DNA of 64,000 nucleotides from CAZBYL01 sp964496275. Lineage in GTDB: Bacteria > Synergistota > Synergistia > Synergistales > Synergistaceae. The position numbers and the translations under genes are program-made. Positions 18,240 to 29,323 of the stretch are shown in pieces. The notes under the pieces are model-generated. The model ran no database searches. It saw only the letters and a list, made by a program, of their open reading frames with translations, and was not told the origin of the DNA. The DNA lies in the NCBI GenBank assembly GCA_964496275.1, contig CAZBYL010000001.1, forward strand, positions 43,832 to 107,831, in the 5' to 3' direction. Every line of letters starts with the position of its first letter. Position 1 is the stretch's first letter.

Positions 18240-19775
18240 TTATTCCCACTCAATCGTTGCAGGTGGTTTGCTTGTTACGTCCAGCACTACTCTGTTGACC
18301 TGAGGGACTTCGTTGCAGATTCTTCTGGATACTGTGTCGAGGAGGTCGTATGGGAGGTGATACCATTCGGCCGTCATTGCGTCCAATGATGCCACGGCAC
18401 GCAGGGCTATGGTCTCGCCGTATGTTCTGACGTCTCCTACAACACCTACACTGCGAACGGGCAGGAGCGCGCAGAATGCCTGCCATATATCCGTGTATAG
18501 TCCGGCTTTGCGTATTTCTTCGATGAAGATTGCATCTGCTTCGCGCAGGACATCGAGACGTTCCTTTTTAAGTTCTCCGAGGCAGCGTACAGCAAGCCCG
18601 GGACCGGGGAATGGGTGTCTTTCCAAAAAGTGTGGCTCTATTCCCAAGACTTTGCCTACAGCGCGCACTTCGTCTTTGAAGAGGTCGCGCAGCGGTTCGA
18701 GAAGCTGCATTTTCATGTCGTCAGGAAGTCCGCCTACGTTATGGTGGCTTTTTATGACTCCCCCGCCGCCATGTCCGCTTTCGACTACGTCAGGATATAT
18801 TGTGCCCTGAAGCAGCCAGTCCGAACCTCCGAGCTTACGTGCTTCTTCTTCGAATACACGAATGAAGAGTTCACCGATTATTTTGCGTTTTTTCTCGGGT
18901 TCCGTCACTCCGGCAAGTGCGGATAGGAAGCGTTCTTCCGCATTCACATGGTGTACATTGAGGTTGAGCGAGCGGTATGTTTCCATTACTTGACGTCCCT
19001 CATCCTTGCGCATCATTCCATGGTCTACAAATATGCAGTGCAGACGGTCTCCTACTGCCTTGGAAGTAATTACTGCGGAAACTGTTGAGTCTACCCCTCC
19101 GGATAGTCCGCATATTACCTTGCCTGTACCAACTTTTGCCTTTATTTTTTCGATCTCATGGTCTATCCATTCATGCCCAAGTGTCCAGTCATGCGAGCAG
19201 CCGCATATTCCAAATAGGAAGGACGAAAGTATTTCCGTGCCTTTCGGCGTGTGGACAACTTCGGGGTGGAACTGAAGCGCGGATATTTTCCCATCGGCTG
19301 ATTCAAATGCCGCAAGAGCGCCGTTTTCGCTGTGTGCCGTGGCTTTAAACCCTTCAGGCAGTCCGGTGACTTGATCCCAGTGGCTCATCCATACGTCTAT
19401 GGAATGGCAGTCATGAATTTCGCTGAAGAGTTTGCAGTTCTCAACTGTAACTTTTGCTCTTCCGTATTCTGCCGCATCTCCCTTACAGACTCTGCCCCCG
19501 AACTGATGAGCCAGAAGCTGCATTCCGTAACATATTCCCAATACAGGCACACCTGAGTTAATGACTGACATAGGAATAGACGGCGCATCGCTGTCCAGTA
19601 CACTTCTCGGTCCTCCGGAGATAATGATCCCGGCCGGGTTTGTTTGAGCCATTTTTTCGGCGGGAGCATCCCAGAACAGGATTTCGCTGTAGACGCCAAG
19701 CTCTCTTACACGTCTGGCTATTAACTGGGTATATTGCGAACCGCAGTCGATTATTAGAATTTTATTTTCTTTCAT
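18240..19775 (-). CDS. guaA: GMP synthase (glutamine-hydrolysing)
   Basis: Converts XMP, ATP and glutamine to GMP, the last step of guanine nucleotide synthesis in the cytoplasm. The 511-residue protein has the usual two-domain layout. The class I glutamine amidotransferase domain shows the catalytic Cys in GVPVLGICYGMQLLA and the His/Glu pair in LQFHPEVVHT. The ATP-pyrophosphatase domain shows the GLSGGVDSTVSA loop near residue 227. The C-terminal dimerisation domain has the expected RSVGVVGDVRTYG and ends KPPATIEWE. Length is normal. It appears to be transcribed alone, with its own terminator. No riboswitch-like leader was recognised in the short upstream gap. Confidence 0.98.
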   Translation of the reverse strand: MKENKILIIDCGSQYTQLIARRVRELGVYSEILFWDAPAEKMAQTNPAGIIISGGPRSVLDSDAPSIPMSVINSGVPVLGICYGMQLLAHQFGGRVCKGDAAEYGRAKVTVENCKLFSEIHDCHSIDVWMSHWDQVTGLPEGFKATAHSENGALAAFESADGKISALQFHPEVVHTPKGTEILSSFLFGICGCSHDWTLGHEWIDHEIEKIKAKVGTGKVICGLSGGVDSTVSAVITSKAVGDRLHCIFVDHGMMRKDEGRQVMETYRSLNLNVHHVNAEERFLSALAGVTEPEKKRKIIGELFIRVFEEEARKLGGSDWLLQGTIYPDVVESGHGGGGVIKSHHNVGGLPDDMKMQLLEPLRDLFKDEVRAVGKVLGIEPHFLERHPFPGPGLAVRCLGELKKERLDVLREADAIFIEEIRKAGLYTDIWQAFCALLPVRSVGVVGDVRTYGETIALRAVASLDAMTAEWYHLPYDLLDTVSRRICNEVPQVNRVVLDVTSKPPATIEWE

Positions 19776-19860
19776 GATTGATATGGGGAGATCCCCTCAC
19801 CTCCGAGCAACGTTTAGTGCGTTAGTAAGTATGACATAGATGGGTTTTGTGAGCAAGTGG

Positions 19861-19913
19861 TTAATTATCTAAAAGTAAAAATGCGGGGAAGAGAATAAAT
19901 CTCTTCCCCGCAT
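19861..19913 (-). terminator. Terminator of groES-groEL
   Basis: Perfect 14-bp arms ATGCGGGGAAGAGA (19881-19894) and its complement (19900-19913) with a 5-base loop, followed in the minus direction by TTTTTACTTTT. It lies 22 bases after the groEL stop. Confidence 0.93.
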
Positions 19914-19935
19914 ATATTGCAGTATTTGTTTGGTA

Positions 19936-21597
<1,662 letters not shown>

Positions 21598-21615
21598 CTA
21601 TGTGATCTAAGTATG

Positions 21616-21906
21616 TTACTTCGTTACTACGGCGAGAACGTCTCTCTCGCTTATGATAAGGAATTCCTGGCCGTCGAGTTTAACTTCAGTACCGGAGTAT
21701 TTGCTGTAGATAACCTTGTCGTCAACTTTTACATCCATTGCCTGACGGCTTCCGTTCTCAAGAACCTTGCCTTCGCCCACTGCTACAACGATACCCTCTA
21801 CAGGTTTCTCTTTTACTGTATCCGGAAGCACAAGTCCTCCCTTTGTCATATCTTCGTGAGGAGCTGCCTTTACTACGAGTCTGTCTCCAAGTGGCTTAAG
21901 TTTCAT
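21616..21906 (-). CDS. groES: Co-chaperonin GroES (Hsp10)
   Basis: Seven-membered lid of the GroEL cage. The start at 21906 gives MKLKPLGDRLVVKAA, the standard N-terminus, with AGGAGG seven bases upstream; an upstream in-frame ATG would run through the CIRCE operator and is rejected. The 96-residue length is normal. The mobile loop that contacts GroEL reads MTKGGLVLPDT (about residues 22-32), and the roof region and final strand (DVLAVVTK) are intact. First gene of the heat-shock operon. Confidence 0.98.
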   Translation of the reverse strand: MKLKPLGDRLVVKAAPHEDMTKGGLVLPDTVKEKPVEGIVVAVGEGKVLENGSRQAMDVKVDDKVIYSKYSGTEVKLDGQEFLIISERDVLAVVTK

Positions 21907-21938
21907 AGATATCCCTCCTGATAATATTTTCATTTGTG

Positions 21939-21965
21939 TTAGCACTCATTGAATGAGAGTGCTAA
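21939..21965 (-). promoter_or_regulatory. CIRCE operator (HrcA binding site)
   Basis: TTAGCACTC, nine bases, GAGTGCTAA: a perfect match to the CIRCE consensus, placed 33 bases upstream of the groES ATG. HrcA repressor binds it and releases it on heat shock. The hrcA gene is not in the window. Confidence 0.97.
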
Positions 21966-22084
21966 TCGTTTCCACAAGAGAGTTTAACCAGAGAGCCCTA
22001 TTTCTACAACTTCGAATATTGGCGATTATTTCTGATTATAGGCTGTAAGAATGATTTTTCTGCTTGCTATCTCATTTTCGCTAA

Positions 22085-23179
22085 TTAAGTTTGACTTTCG
22101 TTAATCTTACGCATTTTATGAAGCTTTTCGCTGTCATGGCAAAATTCATAAACATTATATTTTTCTATTCCTAATCCCAGCAGGGTCTCCTCAATTCCAT
22201 GTTGAAAACAGTATTCTCTGGATTTATCAGGGATATATAAGGACATGGCAAACGCAGTGTGCCATTTGCTGTGCGGCAGGGTTTCAATACAGCCGGGAGC
22301 AAGAGTTCTGTGAACACCGAATTCAACAAAAGTCATGTCATTGGATTCCGCGGATTTTTCAATAGATAGGAGAGCATCCATAAAACGTACTGTTTCGCGG
22401 CAGTGCGTCCCCCACCACACGGGATCACAGGCATCATCACAGCTAAAGAGACCGCGGTTTAAGGATGAGTAAATCGGAAATTTTGCTTTGCCCGAAACAT
22501 ACGGAGGTAAAATTTGCAGTAATTCGGCCATGACAGGGTTCAGCATTGGAGAGTGTGCGGCAAAGGGTACTCTTATTCTTTTGTGCCTTATGTTTTGCTT
22601 ATCCATTGTTATTTCCACTTTTTTCAGTTCGTTTAGCTTGCCGGATATAACTGTGGACTTTGGACTGTTTACAGCCGCTATTGATAAGTTCTTAAAATCG
22701 GCAGTGAGTTTTATCGCTTCTGCCTCAGATATTGCAGCAAACATCATAGCTCCTTTTCCGTGAATCTTGCTGATGGCAGCGGCCCTGTCACTTATATAAC
22801 GCAATGTATCTTCATAATCAGTTAATCCCGCCACGACAAGTGCGGCAGCTTCGCCTATAGAGTGTCCCAGCAATGCATCTGGAGTTATACCATAGGAAAT
22901 AAATTGTTGTGCGGCCGCGACGCCGAAAATGAAAGGAAATAACTGACCTTCAAGCGGAGAGGATATTTTTGCTGCGTTGAGTAAATTACATAGGTCAGGG
23001 TATATCCCCTTTATTTGGAGATAATATTCGGCACGTTCTACGTATTCTCTAAAAACAGGCAGTCTTGTTTTTAAAAAACTGAGTGGCAGCGGGCCTGAGG
23101 ATCCCTGCCCAGGGAACGCAAATATTGTTTTCCCGAGCCGTCCGCTTGGAAAATTATCAGAGCACTTAGTGCCGTTCAT
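22085..23179 (-). CDS. Stand-alone malonyl/acyl-CoA:ACP transacylase-like protein
   Basis: A 364-residue acyltransferase of the FabD/polyketide AT fold. The entry loop reads FAFPGQGSSG (residues 20-29), the nucleophile elbow GHSIGEAAAL (about 104-113), and the catalytic His lies in VPFAAHSPM. The residues after FPGQGS and the Glu-rich C-terminus differ from ordinary FabD, and the protein is about 50 residues longer, closer to the AT domains of polyketide synthases. No ketosynthase, acyl carrier protein or fatty-acid gene is nearby. It overlaps the SGNH hydrolase gene by four bases and follows topB in the same run, so it may act on the same acyl group as the hydrolase. Substrate unknown. Confidence 0.78.
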   Translation of the reverse strand: MNGTKCSDNFPSGRLGKTIFAFPGQGSSGPLPLSFLKTRLPVFREYVERAEYYLQIKGIYPDLCNLLNAAKISSPLEGQLFPFIFGVAAAQQFISYGITPDALLGHSIGEAAALVVAGLTDYEDTLRYISDRAAAISKIHGKGAMMFAAISEAEAIKLTADFKNLSIAAVNSPKSTVISGKLNELKKVEITMDKQNIRHKRIRVPFAAHSPMLNPVMAELLQILPPYVSGKAKFPIYSSLNRGLFSCDDACDPVWWGTHCRETVRFMDALLSIEKSAESNDMTFVEFGVHRTLAPGCIETLPHSKWHTAFAMSLYIPDKSREYCFQHGIEETLLGLGIEKYNVYEFCHDSEKLHKMRKINESQT

Positions 23180-23793
23180 TTTATATTTTTTATAATTCTG
23201 GTAAGTGCCTGCGCCAATACAAGGTGTCCTTCCGCAAGAAGATGTTCTTGATCAACCGGGCTCGGCTTGGCAATTTCAGCGGCATTCAAAAACGTACATC
23301 CTGTTTCTGCCGCAAGTTTTTGGTATTCAGCGCCCAACGCCTTTGATACATTAAGAGATTTCGAGCCAAAATCAGGGTCAAACTCGGGTTTGGGAATTTC
23401 TTCGCCCAGAAATATCGGCGATACAAGTATTATGGGAGCATCAGTCGTATTTCGTATAATCTCGATGACAGAAGCCATTCCCGACTTGATATCCCGCGCT
23501 TCTGCATTGAATATGGTTTTGCAGTCATTGGTTCCCAGCATCAGGACAACACAGTGAAGCGGAACATGAGACTGCAGGCACGGCTCTATGTAGTCGACAG
23601 CCTTTCGGCAATATCTGGTCGGGTCTTCGTACACGGTAGTACGTCCGCAGAGACCTTCCTCAATAACGTAGTAGTCTTCGCCGAGCAGTTTTTCAAGCAC
23701 GCCGGTGTAGCGGACGTTTTTTGCATATCTCCCGCTGCCGTCCGGTATGTATCCGTACGTATTTGAGTCGCCAAAGCAAAGTATTCCCTTCAC
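23176..23793 (-). CDS. SGNH/GDSL-family hydrolase
   Basis: A 205-residue cytoplasmic esterase-type protein. Block I is ILCFGDSNTYGY with the catalytic Ser (residue 9), block III is MLGTNDCKT with the oxyanion Asn, and the Asp/His pair lies in SPVDQEHLL near the C-terminus. This is the layout of arylesterase and acyl-hydrolase members such as those related to TesA or to sugar acetyl-esterases. No signal peptide is present, so it acts inside the cell. It starts 14 bases after the topB stop and ends four bases into the acyltransferase gene, which suggests a paired acyl transfer and removal function, but this is inference. Confidence 0.85.
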   Translation of the reverse strand: MKGILCFGDSNTYGYIPDGSGRYAKNVRYTGVLEKLLGEDYYVIEEGLCGRTTVYEDPTRYCRKAVDYIEPCLQSHVPLHCVVLMLGTNDCKTIFNAEARDIKSGMASVIEIIRNTTDAPIILVSPIFLGEEIPKPEFDPDFGSKSLNVSKALGAEYQKLAAETGCTFLNAAEIAKPSPVDQEHLLAEGHLVLAQALTRIIKNIK

Positions 23794-23807
23794 TCTTATT
23801 CTCCTCT

Positions 23808-25997
23808 CTATTTCTTCAGTTCCCCGTTTTCATCTCTGAAAGTTTTTTTACAGCTCTGATTTCTGCACCCCCAGAAGTATCCGTTTCTGCCTTTAATACG
23901 CGCCGCTATAAAACCACAAGCAGGACACGCGGATATCTTTGGAATGTGTCCCTCTTCATCTGACAACGAGAGTCCGCAGGTGTGGCATTTCCAATATTTG
24001 CCGAAACGTCCCTCATGAAGAAACATTCTCCCTGCACAGCCATCGACAGGGCATTTATATCTGCTTTCATTTTGGGCGGCATCCTTGCGGATTATGTATA
24101 TCGGGTGCTCCCTCATTCTCTTGTTTACTATAAGCCGCACCATATCGATGAGCGCGGCAATAAAGCTGTCGGCATCTTCATTGCCATGCTCTATCTCTTT
24201 GAGCTGCATCTCCCATATCGCGGTAGTATCCGGCTTGCTTAGTTCATCGCCTACACTCGCTATCAATGAACGCCCTTTTTCGGTAGATACAATTCTCTTT
24301 CTCGAAAGTTTAATATACTCTCTGTCTTTGAGCAGTTCTATTATGTTGGCTTGAGTGGCGGCCGTTCCGATACCGGACGTTTCTTTGAGGGTCGCCTTGA
24401 TTTGAGGATCCTCAACAAATCGGTGTATATTATTCATCGCCTCGATAAGAGTGGCCTCTGTAAACTTTTCCGGAGGAGACGTTTTCTTCTCGCTCGCAGT
24501 AATTTCACAAACGGAAACAGACTCCCCTTCTTTTGTATCGGGCAGTTTTGCTCTCACGCTGTCGCCGTCATCTTCATCATTCTTCTCTTCCTTGGTATTT
24601 TTATACAGACTCTTCCATCCCAACACAACGCAGCGTTTTGATGTAACGCGGAATAACTCACCTTCAACAACCGCTTCAATAAGAACTTCATTATGTTCCT
24701 GCGGCGGGAAAAACTGGGACAGATATCTTCTTGCTATTAAATCGTATATTTGAGCGGCATCATCGGAGAGAGCTCCGCTTGTACCTGTGGGTACAATTGC
24801 ATGATGTTCCTCAACTTTTTCGCTGTTCCAAGCCTTGGTTTTGATTGATTTATCCGACTCGCCAACCTGCTCGGCAAGCTCCGGCAGCATTTTTGATATA
24901 CATGCCAATGTCTTTTCTCTGTCCTCGTAGAGACTCTCAGGAAGATACTGGCAATCGGAGCGTGGATAGGTAACCAACTTTGACTCGTACATAGCTTGGA
25001 CTATTTCAAGAGTTTGCGCCGGCGATATTCCATACTGCTTTGATGCTTCTATTTGCAGAGTTGGCAGGGAGTGCGGCATAGGAGGCTGGCTTTGGGTTCT
25101 TTTTTTATCGGCCTTTAATATAACACCGTTTTTACCGATTAGCTTGGCCTTTAGCTCCTCTATAACGGATTGGTCGGTTACCCTTCCCTTTTCGTCAAGA
25201 CCTCGCTGCTCTTCCGATGGTTTCCAAGAGGCAAGAAATTTTTCTCCGTTTACTTCAAGTTCTGCCTTAACATCGTAAAATGGGTGTTTCGCAAAGTTCT
25301 CAATGTCTAAATCTCTGCGCACGACAAGAGCCAAGGTAGGGGTTTGAACTCTTCCTACCGTTATTTTTTCTCCCCATGCTCTGTTGGTGGTTATAGAGTA
25401 GAGTCTTGTCAAATTATTTCCGAAAAGCCAATCTGCTCTCTGACGGCACAACGCGGACGTAAAAACATTTTTATATACATCATTTGATTTCATAGAATCA
25501 AGCGCTTTTCTTATGGCGTCAGTGTTCATGTCTGTGACCAAAAGCCGCGACACACTTCCCCTGTAAGAAAAATAACTCAATATTTCATCAATCAGAAGCT
25601 GACCCTCTCTGTCAGCGTCTCCTGCATGAACCACACACTCTGCCTTCCGCAGCAAAGCGCCTATATTCTCCAGCAAATCATTGGTCAGTCTGTTCGGCTT
25701 CACTTTCCATTCGGACGGAACGATGGGAAGCTGCGTATTTTCCCAGCTTCTGTACTGCGCTCCATATTCATCCGGCTGAAGCGGTACGACTATATGGCCG
25801 GCAGCCCAACAGACAACATCATCTCCTGCTACTATAAACAGAGGTGTTCTCATTTTTTTATGAGCCGGCAAAGCTTCGGCTATCGCCCTTGCAAGAGATG
25901 GTTTCTCCGCAATAATCAGTCTCTTTATAGAATTTAATTCCAAGGTTTGTCCCGACTTTCTGTAATCGTTTTGCAAAGCACAAAGGCTGCATTGCAT
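23808..25997 (-). CDS. topB: DNA topoisomerase III (type IA)
   Basis: Relaxes and decatenates DNA by single-strand passage. The 729-residue protein opens with the Toprim segment RLIIAEKPSLARAIAEAL (about residues 26-43) and has the Toprim acidic pair in HAGDADREGQLL. The active-site Tyr is in LVTYPRSDCQYL. The C-terminus has two topo zinc-ribbon segments, CPVDGCAGRMFLHEGRFG...CHTCG and CPACGF...CRNQSCKKTF. The first ATG has GGAG four bases upstream, but about 20 residues precede the conserved start, so a TTG near codon 19 is also possible. It leads a three-gene run with the SGNH hydrolase and the acyltransferase. It is divergent from the UmuC-like gene. Confidence 0.95.
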   Translation of the reverse strand: MQCSLCALQNDYRKSGQTLELNSIKRLIIAEKPSLARAIAEALPAHKKMRTPLFIVAGDDVVCWAAGHIVVPLQPDEYGAQYRSWENTQLPIVPSEWKVKPNRLTNDLLENIGALLRKAECVVHAGDADREGQLLIDEILSYFSYRGSVSRLLVTDMNTDAIRKALDSMKSNDVYKNVFTSALCRQRADWLFGNNLTRLYSITTNRAWGEKITVGRVQTPTLALVVRRDLDIENFAKHPFYDVKAELEVNGEKFLASWKPSEEQRGLDEKGRVTDQSVIEELKAKLIGKNGVILKADKKRTQSQPPMPHSLPTLQIEASKQYGISPAQTLEIVQAMYESKLVTYPRSDCQYLPESLYEDREKTLACISKMLPELAEQVGESDKSIKTKAWNSEKVEEHHAIVPTGTSGALSDDAAQIYDLIARRYLSQFFPPQEHNEVLIEAVVEGELFRVTSKRCVVLGWKSLYKNTKEEKNDEDDGDSVRAKLPDTKEGESVSVCEITASEKKTSPPEKFTEATLIEAMNNIHRFVEDPQIKATLKETSGIGTAATQANIIELLKDREYIKLSRKRIVSTEKGRSLIASVGDELSKPDTTAIWEMQLKEIEHGNEDADSFIAALIDMVRLIVNKRMREHPIYIIRKDAAQNESRYKCPVDGCAGRMFLHEGRFGKYWKCHTCGLSLSDEEGHIPKISACPACGFIAARIKGRNGYFWGCRNQSCKKTFRDENGELKK

Positions 25998-26051
25998 CTT
26001 GCTCCGTAAAAATCCAAGGGTGATTATAACACACTCATGGTATAATTATAG

Positions 26052-26080
26052 TTGACAAACACTCACTAGAATGATACAAA
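26052..26080 (+). promoter_or_regulatory. Promoter of the UmuC-like gene
   Basis: TTGACA (26052-26057), a 17-base spacer and TACAAA (26075-26080), 43 bases before the ATG. No clear LexA box was recognised in this interval, although the product is of a type usually under SOS control. Confidence 0.5.
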
Positions 26081-26122
26081 TGACAAGAGCTCAATTATAC
26101 ACATTTCAGTGGAGTTGATATC

Positions 26123-27460
26123 ATGAAGTTATCAGACGATATGTCAGAACGCTCTTTTGGTCTCGCAGACTGCAATAATTTTTTTGTTTCATGTGAGAGA
26201 AGAATAGACAATTCTTTGGATAATCGACCGGTCGTTGTCCTATCTTCCAACGATGGGTGCGTTATTTCAAGATCCAACGAAGTAAAAAAATTGGGTATCA
26301 AGATGGGAGAACCCTTTTTTAAAATAAAGAACATACTTGCTTATAACGGAGTGGCAATCCGTTCAACAAACATGCGCCTATATCAGCAAGTTTCTGCTGA
26401 AGTTATGGAGATTATAAAACTTTATTCTGACGCAACAGAAATGTATTCTATAGATGAATCATTCTTCAATATGGCGATTCACAACATCAAAGAGCCCAAA
26501 GAATACTGTCTTAAGATGAGGCGCCATATTTGGAACAAATGTAGGATACCTGTCTCTATCGGAATTGCTCCGACTAAAACTTTAGCAAAGCTTGGCACAG
26601 AGTATGCAAAAAATAACAAACAGACAAACGGAATATTCTGGGTTAATCGAATGAGGTACGCGGACATGCAGTTTATGTCACAGTTCAATTGTTCCGATGT
26701 ATGGGGTATCGGGAGACAAACGACAAAAAAGCTTGCGTCATACAGAATAAAAACCGCTGCTGATTTTATGCGGAAGGACGATATATGGCTAAAAACCAAC
26801 TTCGGAGTGACTACAATGTATTGCTCATGGGAGCTCAACGGTCACCCGGTTTATTCCCTCGTGTCAGACAAGAAACCACCTAAGTCAATCATGGTATCCC
26901 GCTCTTTCGGTGTACCTCTCAAAACTTTTGACGATATATTAGACCCTCTGCTCTGCTTTGCCGTATCCGCAGCCAGACAGCTCCGTAAAGCGAATCAGGC
27001 GGCAAAAAAAATTACGGTTTTCATCGCAACAAATCGTTTTGAAACAGAAAATTATTACTCAAACAGTAAGGATATATACTTTGATGAACCGAGGTTCTTG
27101 GACGTTGATCTAATGTTGTCAGCAAAAGAAGCACTCGGTACAATATTTCTCGGCAACCGTGATTACAAAAAATGCGGAATTATACTTTCGGAACTCTGTG
27201 ACACATCATGTGGAATCCAGTCATCATTATTCTTCGATAGAGACGATAAAAAAGAAGCAATTACAAAAACAGTTGACAACATAAATGCGGAAACACTCTC
27301 TTCTTTGATGAAACCGGCGCTGCTATTCAATCCGCCAAATGAAGAGAAAAGATGGACACCCAAATCCGAGTTCCGTTCCGATCCTAATTCAAGTAAAAAA
27401 AATTCGCCGCTTCCGGACGGGCTAAGGTTCCAGTGCCATGCAAACGACCTTACCGAGTAG
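26123..27460 (+). CDS. umuC: Y-family DNA polymerase, UmuC-like
   Basis: Translesion polymerase that copies damaged DNA. The 445-residue protein has the Y-family start FGLADCNNFFVSCER with the first catalytic Asp, the UmuC-type SSNDGCVISRSNE loop, and the YSIDESFFNM motif with the catalytic Asp-Glu pair. A helix-hairpin-helix region VWGIGRQTTKKLASYRI follows near residue 195, then the little-finger domain. The wording of the first two motifs is closer to UmuC than to DinB. No umuD-like peptidase gene is next to it. GGAG lies eight bases before the ATG. The end of the gene is marked by a bidirectional terminator shared with cstA. Confidence 0.93.
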   Translation: MKLSDDMSERSFGLADCNNFFVSCERRIDNSLDNRPVVVLSSNDGCVISRSNEVKKLGIKMGEPFFKIKNILAYNGVAIRSTNMRLYQQVSAEVMEIIKLYSDATEMYSIDESFFNMAIHNIKEPKEYCLKMRRHIWNKCRIPVSIGIAPTKTLAKLGTEYAKNNKQTNGIFWVNRMRYADMQFMSQFNCSDVWGIGRQTTKKLASYRIKTAADFMRKDDIWLKTNFGVTTMYCSWELNGHPVYSLVSDKKPPKSIMVSRSFGVPLKTFDDILDPLLCFAVSAARQLRKANQAAKKITVFIATNRFETENYYSNSKDIYFDEPRFLDVDLMLSAKEALGTIFLGNRDYKKCGIILSELCDTSCGIQSSLFFDRDDKKEAITKTVDNINAETLSSLMKPALLFNPPNEEKRWTPKSEFRSDPNSSKKNSPLPDGLRFQCHANDLTE

Positions 27461-27465
27461 GATTA

Positions 27466-27504
27466 AACACAAAAGGACAGCTTTATAGGCTGTCCTTTTG
27501 TGTT
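27466..27504. terminator. Bidirectional terminator between umuC and cstA
   Basis: Perfect 16-bp arms (27466-27481 and 27489-27504) containing AAAAGGACAGC and its complement, with a 7-base loop. A-rich and T-rich flanks allow it to end both the plus-strand umuC and the minus-strand cstA transcripts. Confidence 0.92.
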
Positions 27505-27523
27505 AATTGAAACGATTCAGAAC

Positions 27524-28987
27524 TTATGCTCTTTTGTATACAGACTTGTAATAGAACAGGACAAAGCAGCCTGCAGCAAAGGCAAGACCGACAGGATACG
27601 CTACAGAGGAAGCGATAGCAATAGTGTTCGCTCCTTCGGGCAGAGTTCCGCCGCTCAACATACGGGCTATAATGGGTCCGAATCCTTCACCCGCCACCAG
27701 TATATATGTACATGATACGGCTGACATGAACGTAGCCGGTATCGCCGCAACCCAGAAATTAATCTTTCTCTGAGCCATATAGACGGCAGCAGCCCACAGA
27801 GCCATCATAGCAAGAGTCTGATTTGACCATGAGAAATAGCGCCACACGACTGCAAAATTCATCTGTGACAAAGCAGCGCCGCAGAGAAGAAGAGGAACGG
27901 AGAGCATCAGACGTTTTGAGTTTGGCTTCTGGTCTATCTTAAACCAGTCGGCAATTGTAAGTCGTGCGGAACGGAATGCCGTATCGCCAGAGGTTATCGG
28001 GCAAGCTATAACGCCGACCATTGCCAGAACTCCGCCTACACTGCCCAGAAGAGTTGTACAGACATTGTAGACAAGCGTGGAAAGTCCGCCCTTCGTGGCA
28101 AGAAGCAACCCGGCTGTACCATTATAAACGCTTACTCCTGCCGCTGCCCATATCAGAGCTATTATACCTTCCGCGACCATAGCGCCGTAGAAAACTTTGC
28201 GGCCAAGGCGTTCGCTTGTAATGCAGCGTGCCATCATCGGAGATTGTGTCGCGTGAAAACCTGAAATTGCTCCGCATGCAACGGTAATAAACATAAGAGG
28301 CCAAATAGGCAGTCCGTTAGGGTGAAGGTTTGCAAAACTGTCCCACATTTCAGGCATATCATAACCTTCTACAATAAGTCCGCCGCCAACACCAATGCAC
28401 ATAACAATAAGAGCTATGCCGAATATGGGGTATAACTTACCTATAATTTTGTCAATCGGAAGAAGAGTTGCCAAGAAATAATAAACAAGAATAACAGTAA
28501 GCCAGAATTTAGTATCCAAAACCTCGGGTGTGAGAAGAGCTAAAAGCCCTGCAGGTCCGGTTGAAAAAGTTGTTCCAACAAGGACAAGAAGAACGACAGA
28601 GAATATCCTCATTACGGTTTTCATTGTAGATCCCAAGTAAATACCGACAATCTCCGAGATACTGGCACCTTCGTGGCGTTCTGAAAGCATCCCTGAAAAA
28701 TAGTCGTGTACACTTCCCGCAAAAATCGTACCGAATACTATCCAGAAATACACAACAGGACCCCATAAAGCTCCCAAGAGGGCACCAAAGATAGGGCCAA
28801 GTCCGGCTATGTTCAGAACCTGAATAAGAAAGACTTTCCATACAGGCATCGGCACAAAGTCTACTCCGTCAGGATGGGCAATCGCCGGAGTCTCTCTGTC
28901 ATCCGGACCGAACATATTGTCAACAAAAGAACCGTAGACAACATACCCTCCTACCAACAGCGCGAGCGCGATAAGAAATGTTACCAT
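27524..28987 (-). CDS. cstA: CstA-family carbon starvation / peptide or pyruvate transporter
   Basis: Polytopic inner-membrane carrier. The start at 28987 is chosen for AGGAGG upstream and a hydrophobic MVTFLIALALLVGGY opening; 18 further upstream codons are unlikely. The 487-residue protein has about a dozen helices. CstA signatures include YGSFVDNMFGPDD, the PIFGALLGALWGP segment, GSVHDYFSGMLSERH and GFHATQSPMMARC. It is much shorter than the E. coli CstA (about 700 residues), as in many anaerobes. E. coli relatives take up peptides or pyruvate; which applies here is not evident. It sits between the UmuC-like gene and the arginine deiminase genes, with its own long AT-rich leader. Confidence 0.9.
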   Translation of the reverse strand: MVTFLIALALLVGGYVVYGSFVDNMFGPDDRETPAIAHPDGVDFVPMPVWKVFLIQVLNIAGLGPIFGALLGALWGPVVYFWIVFGTIFAGSVHDYFSGMLSERHEGASISEIVGIYLGSTMKTVMRIFSVVLLVLVGTTFSTGPAGLLALLTPEVLDTKFWLTVILVYYFLATLLPIDKIIGKLYPIFGIALIVMCIGVGGGLIVEGYDMPEMWDSFANLHPNGLPIWPLMFITVACGAISGFHATQSPMMARCITSERLGRKVFYGAMVAEGIIALIWAAAGVSVYNGTAGLLLATKGGLSTLVYNVCTTLLGSVGGVLAMVGVIACPITSGDTAFRSARLTIADWFKIDQKPNSKRLMLSVPLLLCGAALSQMNFAVVWRYFSWSNQTLAMMALWAAAVYMAQRKINFWVAAIPATFMSAVSCTYILVAGEGFGPIIARMLSGGTLPEGANTIAIASSVAYPVGLAFAAGCFVLFYYKSVYKRA

Positions 28988-29266
28988 TACTATCCCTCCT
29001 AAAATAGAATATACTACACTTATGATTATACCAGTATGCACACGGAAATGGGAAGGAATTTAAAACGAGAAGAAAATTTAGGGTATGTTTTTATTCAAAC
29101 ACAAAATTTCGCACACATAAAAAAAATTGATAAATTATTACAATACTTAAATTTTATTTAATTAACTTAGTATAAAAACACCCTTCTGCCGTAAAAAACA
29201 AAGTTCTTACACTCATTAGCGATACACACGAGAGCCCTGCCGTTTTTGCTAATATTATGTAAGCGT
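28988..29266. other. AT-rich intergenic region upstream of cstA
   Basis: Holds the cstA promoter region and strongly AT-rich sequence, including long A and T runs near 29120-29175. No gene or RNA is recognised. Confidence 0.4.
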
Positions 29267-29303
29267 CAAAAATAACAGGGGACGGAGAAGTTCTCCGCCC
29301 CCA
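29267..29303 (-). terminator. Terminator of arcA-argF
   Basis: GGGGCGGAGAA and TCTCCGTCCCC arms around a 2-3-base loop, with one G-U pair, followed in the minus direction by TGTTATTTTTGAC. It lies about 20 bases after the argF stop. Confidence 0.85.
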
Positions 29304-29323
29304 TGCACTTGTTTATGTTAAAA

